Source: UBA1672 sp050633285 (GTDB lineage: Bacteria > Pseudomonadota > Alphaproteobacteria > Micavibrionales > Micavibrionaceae). From it: 64,000 nt of DNA. The first letter of the stretch is position 1. Each line of letters opens with the position of its first letter. This document shows, piece after piece, positions 1 to 7,630 of the stretch. The notes below the pieces were generated by a model. It made no database searches. It saw nothing but the letters and a program-made list of their open reading frames with translations, and had not been told where the DNA came from. A program made the position numbers and the translations under genes. Location of the stretch: positions 372,001 to 436,000 of the forward strand of contig JBOEGG010000005.1 of the NCBI GenBank assembly GCA_050633285.1, read 5' to 3'.

Positions 1-1138
1 GAACCACCATTGCTTCTATAACGTTATCAGCAATTTTTTTACCTTTGGCGATCTCGGCGACGGCACGTAAATCTTCGATGCGGCCATTGGTGCATGAGCC
101 AATGAAGACTTTGTCGATTGTGATGTCCTGAATGGTTGTGCCTGCTTCTAGCCCCATGTAATCAAGCATACGCTCTACGGATGTTTGTTTGTTAGGGTCA
201 TCGAAGTCTGTCGGGGCAGGGACGCTGCCATTAATTGATACGACATCTTCGGGGGTTGTACCCCATGTTACGGTGGGGGTGATATCTTTTGCTTCAATTA
301 CAATTTCTTTGTCATATGTAGCGCCATCATCAGAGAAGAGTGTTTTCCAATAGGCAACGGCTTTATCAAACTCTTCACCTTTTGGAGCCATAGGGCGACC
401 TTTGATGTAGTTGAATGTGGTTTCGTCGGGTGCGATTAGCCCTGCGCGTGCACCGCCCTCAATTGACATGTTACAAACAGTCATGCGTCCTTCCATAGAT
501 AGATCGCGGAAAGCCTCACCTGCATATTCAATGACATGGCCAGTACCGCCAGCGGTGCCAATCTCGCCAATAATAGCGAGGATCATATCTTTTGCAGTTA
601 CGCCTGTGGGGAGTGCGCCATTTACGGTGATGCGCATATTCTTGGCAGGTTTTTGAATGAGTGTCTGTGTTGCAAGGACGTGCTCAACTTCGGATGTACC
701 AATACCAAAGGCAAGTGCGCCGAACGCACCGTGTGTTGATGTGTGGCTGTCACCACAAACAATGGTCATGCCGGGTTGGGTGAAGCCTTGTTCCGGGCCA
801 ATAATGTGGACAATACCCTGTCTTTTATCTGTTAGGTCGAAAAGCTCAACGCCGAAGTCTTCACAGTTTTTGCGCAAAGTTTCGATTTGGATACGGCTGT
901 CCTCTTCTTCGATAGGTTTGCTACGGTCTGTTGTCGGGACGTTGTGATCCATAACGGCCAGTGTGTTGTTTAACTGGCGCACCTGGCGACCTGCCATGCG
1001 TAATCCCTCGAATGCTTGGGGGGAGGTCACTTCGTGCACGAGGTGACGGTCAATATATATTAAGCATGTGCCGTTTTCATCACGTTGTATAACGTGGTCA
1101 TCCCAAATTTTTTGATAGAGTGTGCGTGGTGTGCTCAT
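1..1138 (-). CDS. leuC: 3-isopropylmalate dehydratase large subunit, partial (N-terminal ~379 residues)
   Basis: LeuC with LeuD isomerises 2-isopropylmalate to 3-isopropylmalate in cytosolic leucine biosynthesis, using a [4Fe-4S] cluster. The reading frame starts at the ATG at 1136-1138 and runs open off the left edge. Aconitase-family signatures are clear: DRHLVHEVTSPQAFEGLR near residue 30, GDSHTSTHGAFGALAFGIGT near residue 130, and FIGSCTNGRIEDLR near residue 347, which holds the first cluster cysteine. Family members are about 465-470 residues, so the last quarter, with the other two cluster cysteines, lies outside the window. A good promoter sits about 35 bases upstream. Annotation is secure. 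Confidence 0.97.
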   Translation of the reverse strand, partial: MSTPRTLYQKIWDDHVIQRDENGTCLIYIDRHLVHEVTSPQAFEGLRMAGRQVRQLNNTLAVMDHNVPTTDRSKPIEEEDSRIQIETLRKNCEDFGVELFDLTDKRQGIVHIIGPEQGFTQPGMTIVCGDSHTSTHGAFGALAFGIGTSEVEHVLATQTLIQKPAKNMRITVNGALPTGVTAKDMILAIIGEIGTAGGTGHVIEYAGEAFRDLSMEGRMTVCNMSIEGGARAGLIAPDETTFNYIKGRPMAPKGEEFDKAVAYWKTLFSDDGATYDKEIVIEAKDITPTVTWGTTPEDVVSINGSVPAPTDFDDPNKQTSVERMLDYMGLEAGTTIQDITIDKVFIGSCTNGRIEDLRAVAEIAKGKKIADNVIEAMVV

Positions 1139-1170
1139 CGCTTAATACCCGTATTTGTCTGAATTATTGG

Positions 1171-1198
1171 ATTATAGGGTATAATTTGAAATTATCAA
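1171..1198 (-). promoter_or_regulatory. sigma-70-type promoter for leuC
   Basis: Read on the minus strand there is TTGATA (1193-1198), a 16-base spacer, and a perfect TATAAT (1171-1176), followed by a leader of about 30 bases to the leuC ATG. The leader is too short for a classical leucine attenuator, so none is proposed. Confidence 0.65.
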
Positions 1199-1311
1199 TT
1201 TGTCGAGGTCTGGAAAAAACTATTTGCATTTATATTGCGTTTTAGTGCATTCTTGAAAGAAAATTATGTGGTTATTGGGTGTAGCCATTATAAAATTAAG
1301 AGGGTGAAATT

Positions 1312-1959
1312 ATGGCTGGCTTAGATTTAGCTGAATTATTTGAAAGCGATACAGATGCAAAAGCGTACGAAATTCATGTCGTGGCGCAGGATCGTGATGG
1401 CAATTTTGTTGATGTTAACCTTGGTCTGGATCAGAGAATGGCACAGTATTATAAGGAACACCAAAACTTACCAGAGCTAGATGCACAAAAATTGAAGGCG
1501 GATTATCCTGATAAGTTTCCCGGGCAGCCGGAAGAAGGCGTCACTTATGTTGATTATGAAGCTTTTAAAGAAGCTGTACGCTCTGATTATAATCAGGCAA
1601 TGGGCGATGCAGGTGCCTCTCTTGTTACGATGAGGGCAGAAGCGGGTGTTGGTGATAATTCTTATGCGTTTGAGCATGTTGAAGATATTACCGACCCAAA
1701 TGCACTTGATTGGGAAAGTACGCATCGTTGGCTTGATGGTTTGACACATTATGGTGATGATGAGATGCAGGCCACTGCGAGTGATGCTTTGCAGAGATTA
1801 GAGGATTCAGGTTCTATGGCGCAGAAGGTTGCGGTGTTTAATTTTGAAGTTGTTAAACCTGAAACACCTTGGCATGAGGTTCCGGAGCAATTCGATTTTT
1901 CTGAATATCGTATTGATGAAACGGTTGGCGGAACCGGCATGGAAATTAAGCCACAGTAA
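1312..1959 (+). CDS. Hypothetical acidic protein, 215 aa
   Basis: Function unknown. The product is acidic and hydrophilic, with no signal peptide, membrane segment or motif that I recognise. The start is supported by a GAGGGTGAA Shine-Dalgarno-like stretch just upstream of the ATG. It stands alone and is divergent from leuC. A strong hairpin with a T run follows 20 bases after the stop. Base composition resembles its neighbours, so there is no sign of transfer. It is probably a lineage-specific gene; the long uninterrupted frame and good ribosome binding site make it likely to be real. Confidence 0.7.
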   Translation: MAGLDLAELFESDTDAKAYEIHVVAQDRDGNFVDVNLGLDQRMAQYYKEHQNLPELDAQKLKADYPDKFPGQPEEGVTYVDYEAFKEAVRSDYNQAMGDAGASLVTMRAEAGVGDNSYAFEHVEDITDPNALDWESTHRWLDGLTHYGDDEMQATASDALQRLEDSGSMAQKVAVFNFEVVKPETPWHEVPEQFDFSEYRIDETVGGTGMEIKPQ

Positions 1960-1980
1960 GGCTTTATCTTAACACTGTAT

Positions 1981-2032
1981 AAACCTCTTTGTTCTACACT
2001 GGCTTAACAGTTTAGAGCAAAGAGGTTTTTTT
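1981..2032 (+). terminator. Intrinsic terminator that also covers the Shine-Dalgarno of the next gene
   Basis: AACCTCTTTG near 1982 pairs with CAAAGAGGTT ending at 2027, extended by a TCT/AGA pairing, with a loop of about 18 bases and a run of seven Ts ending at 2032. The following gene starts at 2033, immediately after the T run. Its only purine-rich ribosome binding sequence (AGAGG, 2021-2025) is in the right arm of the stem. Confidence 0.8.
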
Positions 2033-2332
2033 ATGGGCTGCATTACAAAAACACAACAGAGTATTAATGCATCTTTTGATGTTGATGGAGGGGATGGGGA
2101 AGCTTCTATTAAGTTCTCAGATCCCTCATATACACGTTCGGAGGCAATTCTCTTTAATCCAATATGCCAATCTGTTCATGCCGTATTGCATGAAGGTGTA
2201 TTTTTTGTAGGGCGTGCGCCGGATCATTTTGTAAAAGAATTAAAAACTAAGAATATTGTTGGGCTTCGGGCAAATCATTTTTCAGGAAAAGATGTGTGTT
2301 TGTCCGTACCTGTGACGTTTGTACAGCATTAA
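2033..2332 (+). CDS. Hypothetical protein, 99 aa
   Basis: Function unknown. It is a small soluble protein without a signal peptide or recognised domain. Two cysteines lie near the N-terminus and the middle (GCITKT, NPICQS) and one near the end (DVCLSV). The ATG directly follows the T run of the upstream hairpin, with AGAGG inside the stem at a 7-base spacing. Translation may therefore depend on the hairpin being open, or on read-through from the upstream gene. Another tiny gene follows after 25 bases. The frame is short, so reality is likely but not certain. Confidence 0.55.
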   Translation: MGCITKTQQSINASFDVDGGDGEASIKFSDPSYTRSEAILFNPICQSVHAVLHEGVFFVGRAPDHFVKELKTKNIVGLRANHFSGKDVCLSVPVTFVQH

Positions 2333-2357
2333 TGTGTGGTAGAGGGAAGATTGAATT

Positions 2358-2477
2358 ATGGAACTAAAAGATACATTTGCGGATAAGGTTATTGATCCTG
2401 TTTGTGCGGGGCCAAGTGGTTTTGCTATGACAACAATCATTAGAGAGCCTGAAAACACAGCAGAGTTAGGTATGTAA
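2358..2477 (+). CDS. Hypothetical small protein, 39 aa
   Basis: A 39-residue reading frame (MELKDTFADK... to ...ENTAELGM) preceded by a strong purine-rich ribosome binding site, AGAGGGAAG at 2341-2349, 8 bases before the ATG. It lies 25 bases after the preceding small gene and just before a bidirectional terminator, so the two probably form one transcript. There is no membrane segment or recognised motif. The main support is the ribosome binding site and the position between a gene and a terminator. Confidence 0.45.
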   Translation: MELKDTFADKVIDPVCAGPSGFAMTTIIREPENTAELGM

Positions 2478-2504
2478 CCTGTTTTTCTAAAGTGGAATAT
2501 AAAA

Positions 2505-2540
2505 AAGAGCCGTCAAATATTTGATGGCTCTTGTTTTTTT
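2505..2540. terminator. Bidirectional intrinsic terminator between the small genes and rplS
   Basis: AAGAGCCGTCAAAT (2505-2518) pairs with ATTTGATGGCTCTT (2519-2532) with one G-T wobble. It is flanked by an A run on the left and a T run on the right, so it can end both the plus-strand transcript and the minus-strand rplS transcript. Confidence 0.8.
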
Positions 2541-2562
2541 GTAAGGTAACAATAAAGGTCGC

Positions 2563-2970
2563 TTATTTCTTAGCTGACTTTTTCTTGCTCTCTTTTTTCT
2601 CAATGTCGTGACCACTTGTACGTTCTGAGATACGTGCAGATTTACCGCGACGATCACGTAAGTAGTATAGTTTCGCACGTCTAACAGAACCGCGGCGAAT
2701 TAATTCGATTGAGTCAATGCGTGTGCTCCATAGTGGGAATACACGTTCAACGCCTTCACCGTAGCTGATTTTACGTACTGTGAAGCTTTGGTTGATGCCA
2801 GAGCCGCCGCGTGCAATACAAACGCCTTCATACGCCTGAATACGCTCACGTGTACCTTCTTTAACTTTTACGTTAACTTTAACGGTATCGCCCGGGTCGA
2901 AGTTTGGAACTTCTTTTTCGCCCTGTAATTTTTGAAGCTGCTTTGCTTCGAATTTTTGTAGAATGTTCAT
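2563..2970 (-). CDS. rplS: 50S ribosomal protein L19
   Basis: L19 sits at the 30S-50S interface of the ribosome. The 135-residue product shows the family pattern: FDPGDTVKVNVKVKEGTRERIQAYEGVCIA, then FTVRKISYGEGVERVFPLWS, then RRGSVRRAKLYYLRDRRGKSARI. A lysine-rich tail of about 20 residues (EKKESKKKSAKK at the end) extends beyond the roughly 115-residue core, a common feature in alphaproteobacteria. AAGGATTAG precedes the ATG. In many bacteria rplS directly follows trmD; here a plus-strand gene separates them, so rplS has its own promoter. Confidence 0.98.
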   Translation of the reverse strand: MNILQKFEAKQLQKLQGEKEVPNFDPGDTVKVNVKVKEGTRERIQAYEGVCIARGGSGINQSFTVRKISYGEGVERVFPLWSTRIDSIELIRRGSVRRAKLYYLRDRRGKSARISERTSGHDIEKKESKKKSAKK

Positions 2971-3074
2971 TTTCTAATCCTTTTATAAGAACCCGATTTC
3001 GAATACTTTTAAATAAATAAGAGTACCGGCGGTTCAATTGTATTTTTTTATAGATGACTCTAGGTCGCGGTCTT

Positions 3075-3101
3075 TCTATAGTATTTAATCATATGTGACA
3101 A
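3075..3101 (-). promoter_or_regulatory. Possible promoter for rplS
   Basis: On the minus strand, TTGTCA (3096-3101) is followed after 15 bases by TATAGA (3075-3080). The spacer is shorter than ideal. The leader to the rplS ATG would be about 100 bases. Proposed because rplS cannot be co-transcribed neatly with trmD here. Confidence 0.4.
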
Positions 3102-3172
3102 GTTTTTTTTCATGCGCTAGTGTATTTCTTGAAAATGAATAAATAGATAAGAAATGTGATGGTAGGTAAAAT

Positions 3173-3364
3173 ATGTCGAGAATTGAAAGAAATAGTGTAG
3201 ACCCTGATTTTGATGAGGCGCGAGATGACCTGTTTAATACATTATCGCTAGGGTTAAGGCCGATATATTTGAAGTTGAAGGATATGTTTGGCGCATCGGG
3301 GAATGATAACTCTAATCTTAATCACGCCTCGGAACATGATGCGAATAACGATCACAGTCTATAA
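3173..3364 (+). CDS. Hypothetical small acidic protein, 63 aa
   Basis: A 63-residue, Asp/Asn-rich, soluble product with no recognised domain. GGTAGG lies about 7 bases before the ATG. It is head-to-head with rplS and tail-to-tail with trmD (3 bases between stops), so it breaks the classical rpsP-rimM-trmD-rplS arrangement. The frame is short and could be spurious. The ribosome binding site and the exact fit into the gap argue for a real gene. Confidence 0.5.
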   Translation: MSRIERNSVDPDFDEARDDLFNTLSLGLRPIYLKLKDMFGASGNDNSNLNHASEHDANNDHSL

Positions 3365-3367
3365 GGC

Positions 3368-4075
3368 TTAATCTTCTTTAGGATATCTATCCCAGACATC
3401 AGGGCGACGATCTTTTGTAAGTTGTTTTGATTGATCTAATCGCCATTTCTCAATGTTCTTATGGTGACCGGAACGCAAAATCTCAGGTACATCGTGCTTT
3501 TGGTCGTTCGCGTCCGTCCATTCAGCCGGTTTTGTGTAATGTGGGTATTCTAAGAGGCCGTTTGAAAAGCTTTCTTCATCTGGCGTTGTGTTATTGCCCA
3601 TTACGCCATCTAATAAGCGAATACATGCATCCATCAGGATCATTGCAGCAGGTTCGCCGCCCGATAAAACGTAATCACCGATGCTGACTTCTTCGAAACC
3701 ATGTGCATCTAAGAGGCGTTGATCGACACCCTCATAGCGACCACAAAGGATGGTTAAGTCAGGTTCTTTTGTTAATTCTTGTACGAGCTTTTGTGTTAAT
3801 GGTTTTCCGCGTGGGCTCATATAAATTTTTCGCCCGGGCTTAGGAATGGATAGTAATGATTTTTCAAGGATATCTGCGCGCATGACCATGCCCGCGCCAC
3901 CGCCGAATGGTGTGTCATCCACTGTTTTATGTGTGCCCTCACCAAAGTCCCGAATGTTGACGCAATTATATGACCATGTGCCTTTGTCTAGGGCTCTACC
4001 ACTTAAAGATTGACCAAGTGTGCCCGGGAACATTTCGGGGAAGAGAGTTAGGAGGTTTACGTGCCAGTTGCTCAT
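3368..4075 (-). CDS. trmD: tRNA (guanine(37)-N1)-methyltransferase
   Basis: TrmD methylates G37 of tRNAs reading CNN-type codons, using S-adenosylmethionine, and so prevents +1 frameshifting. The 235-residue protein has the SPOUT trefoil-knot signatures: LTLFPEMFPGTLGQSLSGRAL at the N-terminus, DDTPFGGGAGMVMR near residue 55, LCGRYEGVDQRL near 112 and SIGDYVLSGGEPAAM near 132. Its ATG overlaps the stop of the HAD gene by one base (TAATG), indicating translational coupling. Confidence 0.97.
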   Translation of the reverse strand: MSNWHVNLLTLFPEMFPGTLGQSLSGRALDKGTWSYNCVNIRDFGEGTHKTVDDTPFGGGAGMVMRADILEKSLLSIPKPGRKIYMSPRGKPLTQKLVQELTKEPDLTILCGRYEGVDQRLLDAHGFEEVSIGDYVLSGGEPAAMILMDACIRLLDGVMGNNTTPDEESFSNGLLEYPHYTKPAEWTDANDQKHDVPEILRSGHHKNIEKWRLDQSKQLTKDRRPDVWDRYPKED

Positions 4076-4803
4076 TACATATCCATGTACGGTTTCATAT
4101 CCATAAAATCGTCTATAACGATGTGTGCACCATGTTCTTTAAGTGCTTTACAACGCTCAGGGGCATTTTCTTTGCCTTCTATCACAAACCCCACAGGGAC
4201 CATTCCTGCATTTTTTGCGGCTATCATGTCGTTTGTATTATCACCAATATAGGCGCATTCATAAGGCTCTGTTCCTAATTTAAGTGCAGCGGCGAGTAGG
4301 ATGTCGGTTTCAGGTTTTCCACGCATTGGTGGGTCGCATGGGACAACGCGATCAAACAGGTTGTCTAGGCTCATGATCTTTATATCCATGTTTAGTTTGT
4401 ATGTCGTTTTGTTTGTCGCAAGAGCAGACTTTCCGTCTATTTCTTGTAGGAATTCACGGATATTTTTGCCAAGTCGGGCAGGGTTATCAATGAATAATGT
4501 TTTACGTTTTTCGGTGCGATCTTGAATGAAATCGTCTTTGTAAATGTCTGCATTAAATCCAAAACGCTGTGCGATTGTATTGAGTTTTTTTTCACCGCTT
4601 TGTCCGGACAGGTCCCTTACGTCTTGTACGTTAAGGCGTTGTGTAATGTTGGCTTTTTCTAGCACATTATTAAGTAGTTTATGGTCAAAGTCCGCGAAAA
4701 CACTTTCTGTGTCTGCAATAACCCCGTCAAAATCAAAAATGACGTATTTTACGTATGGTTTGATGTCTGGGGTAGGCTTATTCAATTCTAAACATCTCCG
4801 CAT
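4075..4803 (-). CDS. HAD-superfamily phosphatase (phosphoglycolate phosphatase-like)
   Basis: A haloacid dehalogenase-type hydrolase, most like the Gph/PGP group. Motif I is VIFDFDGVIADTES near residue 21 (nucleophile and acid/base Asp), motif II is ALATNKTTYK, and the motif III/IV region is CAYIGDNTNDMIAAKNAG. A helical cap lies between motifs I and II. The start overlaps the end of rimM by 26 bases and the stop overlaps trmD by one base, so the gene is embedded in the ribosomal-protein/tRNA-modification operon. The substrate cannot be told from the sequence. A HAD gene at this position is unusual. Confidence 0.85.
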   Translation of the reverse strand: MRRCLELNKPTPDIKPYVKYVIFDFDGVIADTESVFADFDHKLLNNVLEKANITQRLNVQDVRDLSGQSGEKKLNTIAQRFGFNADIYKDDFIQDRTEKRKTLFIDNPARLGKNIREFLQEIDGKSALATNKTTYKLNMDIKIMSLDNLFDRVVPCDPPMRGKPETDILLAAALKLGTEPYECAYIGDNTNDMIAAKNAGMVPVGFVIEGKENAPERCKALKEHGAHIVIDDFMDMKPYMDM

Positions 4804-5314
4804 TTTGAAGGGTGATTGTTTGCTCGTTTAAAGAGATATTTATTATATACTCATTTTTGAAAGGTACAAAATAGGATGCGCCGCTTTTAGGTTTTATTTC
4901 CAAAAGGTCGCCTGCGCCGTAATTTTGTATTGTCGCAATTGTTCCGATATTTTGGTTATCTTCGTTTAAAACGGATAGTCCTTGTAAGTCCTCGATATAA
5001 TATTCATCTTCGTTATCGAGTTTTGGAAGGTGTTCACGAGAAACCCAAAGCTCTGTTCCTTTGATTTTTTCTGCATCCTCACGGGTATTACAACCTTTTA
5101 CAGATGCCAGAATATATTTCCCCATTGCGTTTTTGAGCGTGACGGAGACGGTTTGCTGTTTGTCTTTTGAGGTGAATATTGGATCAATTGTGCCCAAAAG
5201 TTTGGGGTCTTCGCCATATGGAAAAATTTTGACCAGTCCCTTTACGCCATGTGGGGATGTTATCTTGCCTAGGCAGGCACGTTCATCCGTTTTTTTTGTA
5301 TCGGAACTGGTCAT
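4778..5314 (-). CDS. rimM: Ribosome maturation factor RimM
   Basis: RimM binds S19 and assists 30S head maturation. The 178-residue protein opens with ACLGKITSPHGVKGLVKIFPYG, the family N-terminal beta-barrel motif. The PRC-barrel half follows, with YYIEDLQGLSVLNEDNQNIG near residue 107 and ending in FVPFKNEYIINISLNEQTI. It follows rpsP by 32 bases in the same direction and overlaps the following HAD gene. The usual partners rpsP and trmD flank it. Confidence 0.96.
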   Translation of the reverse strand: MTSSDTKKTDERACLGKITSPHGVKGLVKIFPYGEDPKLLGTIDPIFTSKDKQQTVSVTLKNAMGKYILASVKGCNTREDAEKIKGTELWVSREHLPKLDNEDEYYIEDLQGLSVLNEDNQNIGTIATIQNYGAGDLLEIKPKSGASYFVPFKNEYIINISLNEQTITLQNAEMFRIE

Positions 5315-5346
5315 ATTATTTATACGTCAGATAAGGTAAATCAACC

Positions 5347-5757
5347 TTATTCTGCGGCCTCTTCAGCTGGAGCTGCTTCAGCTGCTGCTTTTGCTTCTTC
5401 AGCTGCTGCTTTTGCTGCTTCTAGTTTCTCTTGTTTATCAGCGATCTTCAGCTTTGTCTTCTCTGACTGTTCTGATTTCTTTGGACGAACAGGTTGAGCA
5501 GGCATGTCGATCAGGCCAGCTTTAGCCAAGAAAAGAGCAACACGCTCAGAAGGTTGTGCACCTTCGCCAAGCCAATATTTCACGCGATCTTCAACAAGTG
5601 TCACACGTTGATCGTTGTCATCAGTTAAAAGTGGGTTATATGTACCCAATTTTTCGATGTAACGGCCATCACGTGGCATACGTTTATCCGCAACAACAAT
5701 GCGGTAGAATGGGCGTTTTTTACGGCCGCCGCGAGCCAGTCTGATTGATAGTGCCAT
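5347..5757 (-). CDS. rpsP: 30S ribosomal protein S16
   Basis: S16 is a primary assembly protein of the 30S body. Residues 1-80 show the core: ALSIRLARGGRKKRPFYRIV, then DGRYIEKLGTYNPL and WLGEGAQPSERV. After the core there is a Lys/Glu/Ala-rich, probably helical tail of about 50 residues, ending EEAAE. Its DNA contains a 21-base tandem duplication at 5380-5421. Long Ala/Glu tails on S16 are known in alphaproteobacteria. It lies between ffh and rimM in the minus-strand operon. Confidence 0.97.
   Translation of the reverse strand: MALSIRLARGGRKKRPFYRIVVADKRMPRDGRYIEKLGTYNPLLTDDNDQRVTLVEDRVKYWLGEGAQPSERVALFLAKAGLIDMPAQPVRPKKSEQSEKTKLKIADKQEKLEAAKAAAEEAKAAAEAAPAEEAAE
5380..5421 (-). repeat. Two 21-base tandem copies in the tail of rpsP
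   Basis: The copies at 5380-5400 and 5401-5421 differ at one position and encode repeated Ala/Glu/Lys heptads of the S16 tail. This is in-frame, so it looks like repeat-driven tail lengthening. Confidence 0.7.
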
Positions 5758-5844
5758 TTTATATACTCCTTTTAAAAACGATAATAATCAGATTAACGGA
5801 TGGTCTTGTATTTTAGGCCATCTGGTAATTTGAGGTTTTGGTTT

Positions 5845-7425
5845 CTATCTTTTCTTCTTTTTCTTTCTGTTCTTTTTAGTACCGCCGCGTAATGCAGGCA
5901 TAGCGCCGCCCATTGGGTCTGCGCCCATACCGCCAAGCCCCGGCATGCCACCCATACCAGCAAGAGGGTTTGTGCCGCCTGCGAATGGATTTGCGCCCAG
6001 TGGACTGCTGTCTGCTTGTGATAATTCTGCGCCTAATGCGTCGGGGTCCATGCTTTGTGCCATAAGGTCAAGTTCATCTGCTTTACCGCCCATCATGTCT
6101 TTCATCATGCCCATCATTTGGCCTTTGCCCATTTTGCGCATTTTTTTCATCATTACTTGCATTTGTTTTTGCTGTTTGATGATCGCGTTGACTTCTTGAA
6201 CCGTTGCACCTGCACCTGCGGCGATGCGTTTTTTACGTGAACCATTCAAGAGCTCAGGCTTGGCGCGCTCTTTTTGGGTCATTGAATAGATGACTGCTTC
6301 TTGTTTTTTAATTAAGTTATCGTCGAGGCCTGCTTCTTCAAGCTTACCTGCCATGCCACTTAGGCCAGGCATGAGTTTCATGAGAGAGCCCATGCCACCC
6401 ATTTTGTTCATTTGCTGTATTTGTGAAAGAAGGTCGTTAAAGTCGAACTTACCTTTTTGGAATTTCTTCGCCATTTTGGCGGCTTCTTCCTGATCGACGT
6501 TTTCAACGGCTTTTTCAACCAATGAAACAACGTCACCCATACCAAGAATACGGCCTGCAACACGCTCAGGGTGGAATTGTTCTATTTCTGTCCATTTTTC
6601 ACCAACACCAAGTAACTTGATTGGTTTGCCTGTTACGGCTTTCATAGACATCGCCGCGCCACCGCGTGCATCACCATCGACACGGGTTAGCATGATGCCG
6701 CTTATTTCAACGCGCTCATCAAATATCTTGGCGGTGTTTACGGCATCTTGACCTGTCATTGCATCGGCAACAAGAAGTGTCTCAACAGGGTTTGTTAGTT
6801 TTTTGATTTGTTCGACTTCTTGCATCAACTCGTCGTCAATAGAGAGACGACCCGCAGTGTCAAGCATGACAATATCATAGCCTTCTTTACGTCCTGTCTC
6901 CATTGCGCGTTTTGCAATGTCTAGTGGCTTTTGCCCTTCGATAATCGGAAGTGTCGCAATTTCTGTTTGTTCACCAAGGATTTTAAGCTGTTCTTGCGCA
7001 GCAGGGCGGTAAACGTCCAATGAGGCCATAAGCACTTTCTTATTGTGCTTTTCACCTAATATTTTTGAAATCTTCGCGGTAGATGTTGTTTTACCTGAAC
7101 CTTGCAGGCCGACCATAAGGTAGGCGCATGGGGAGGTCGCGAATTGTAGGTCTGCACTTTCAGAACCAAGCATCTCAACTAATGCATCATGGACAATCTT
7201 GATAACTTGTTGTGCAGGGTTTACGCCTTTGGTTATGTCTTGTCCGACGGCTTTGTCTTTGATAACTGAGATAAAGTCTTTTACAACCGGAAGAGCAACG
7301 TCTGCTTCGAGCAAGGCAATACGGATTTCACGGCTGACGGCCATGACATCATTTTCACTTAAAGACGCTTTACCGCGTAACTTTGTGAAGACGTTTCCTA
7401 ATTTTTCGCTCAGTGAATCAAACAT
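5845..7425 (-). CDS. ffh: Signal recognition particle protein Ffh
   Basis: Ffh binds 4.5S RNA and signal peptides and delivers ribosomes to FtsY. The N domain is residues 1-90. The G domain contains GLQGSGKTTSTAKI near 107, DVYRPAAQEQL, DTAGRLSIDDEL and TRVDGDARGGAA. The Met-rich M domain has KKIRAAGAGATVQEVNA-like signal-peptide and RNA-binding segments with many methionines. The C-terminus extends into a Gly/Met-rich and then Lys-rich tail, total 526 residues. I use the ATG at 7425 with AAAGGA 5 bases upstream rather than the adjacent GTG at 7428. It probably heads the ffh-rpsP-rimM-HAD-trmD operon. Confidence 0.97.
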   Translation of the reverse strand: MFDSLSEKLGNVFTKLRGKASLSENDVMAVSREIRIALLEADVALPVVKDFISVIKDKAVGQDITKGVNPAQQVIKIVHDALVEMLGSESADLQFATSPCAYLMVGLQGSGKTTSTAKISKILGEKHNKKVLMASLDVYRPAAQEQLKILGEQTEIATLPIIEGQKPLDIAKRAMETGRKEGYDIVMLDTAGRLSIDDELMQEVEQIKKLTNPVETLLVADAMTGQDAVNTAKIFDERVEISGIMLTRVDGDARGGAAMSMKAVTGKPIKLLGVGEKWTEIEQFHPERVAGRILGMGDVVSLVEKAVENVDQEEAAKMAKKFQKGKFDFNDLLSQIQQMNKMGGMGSLMKLMPGLSGMAGKLEEAGLDDNLIKKQEAVIYSMTQKERAKPELLNGSRKKRIAAGAGATVQEVNAIIKQQKQMQVMMKKMRKMGKGQMMGMMKDMMGGKADELDLMAQSMDPDALGAELSQADSSPLGANPFAGGTNPLAGMGGMPGLGGMGADPMGGAMPALRGGTKKNRKKKKKR

Positions 7426-7552
7426 CACAATCCTTTAATAACCCTTAATAAACAAGCTAAATACGCCACAGTGAGCGTAAATTCGCCGACTGCGGTGTAC
7501 CTGCACCCCGAAAGTGCCCGGGCACTGACAAACATAAATGTCAGTGGAAATT
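7426..7552 (-). promoter_or_regulatory. Structured 5' leader of ffh
   Basis: The predicted ffh leader of about 126 bases holds three inverted repeats. They are CACTGACA/TGTCAGTG (arms 7523-7530 and 7539-7546), a perfect 14-base palindrome AGTGCCCGGGCACT (7513-7526) that shares bases with the first stem, and a longer imperfect stem with arms 7464-7472 and 7489-7497. The first two cannot form at once. It does not match the conserved 4.5S RNA core. A function is not known. Confidence 0.5.
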
Positions 7553-7558
7553 TGCGGT

Positions 7559-7587
7559 AAAATATGCATATTGTGCGTATATGTCAA
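7559..7587 (-). promoter_or_regulatory. sigma-70-type promoter for the ffh operon
   Basis: On the minus strand there is a perfect TTGACA (7582-7587), a 17-base spacer, and TATTTT (7559-7564). Transcription would start near 7552, giving the structured leader described separately. Confidence 0.6.
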
Positions 7588-7630
7588 GGAAAGCTTTGTA
7601 AAAAGAGCGATAAATAAAAGGTACAGCGTG

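Noticed and set aside
3031..3040. tRNA-like T-arm sequence (GGTTCAATTG)
   Set aside because: No acceptor stem, anticodon arm or matching T stem surrounds it.
7426..7630. 4.5S (SRP) RNA gene next to ffh
   Set aside because: The region is structured, but the conserved GGTCAGGTCCGGAAGG-type core and GGAA tetraloop hairpin are absent, and it fits better as the ffh leader.
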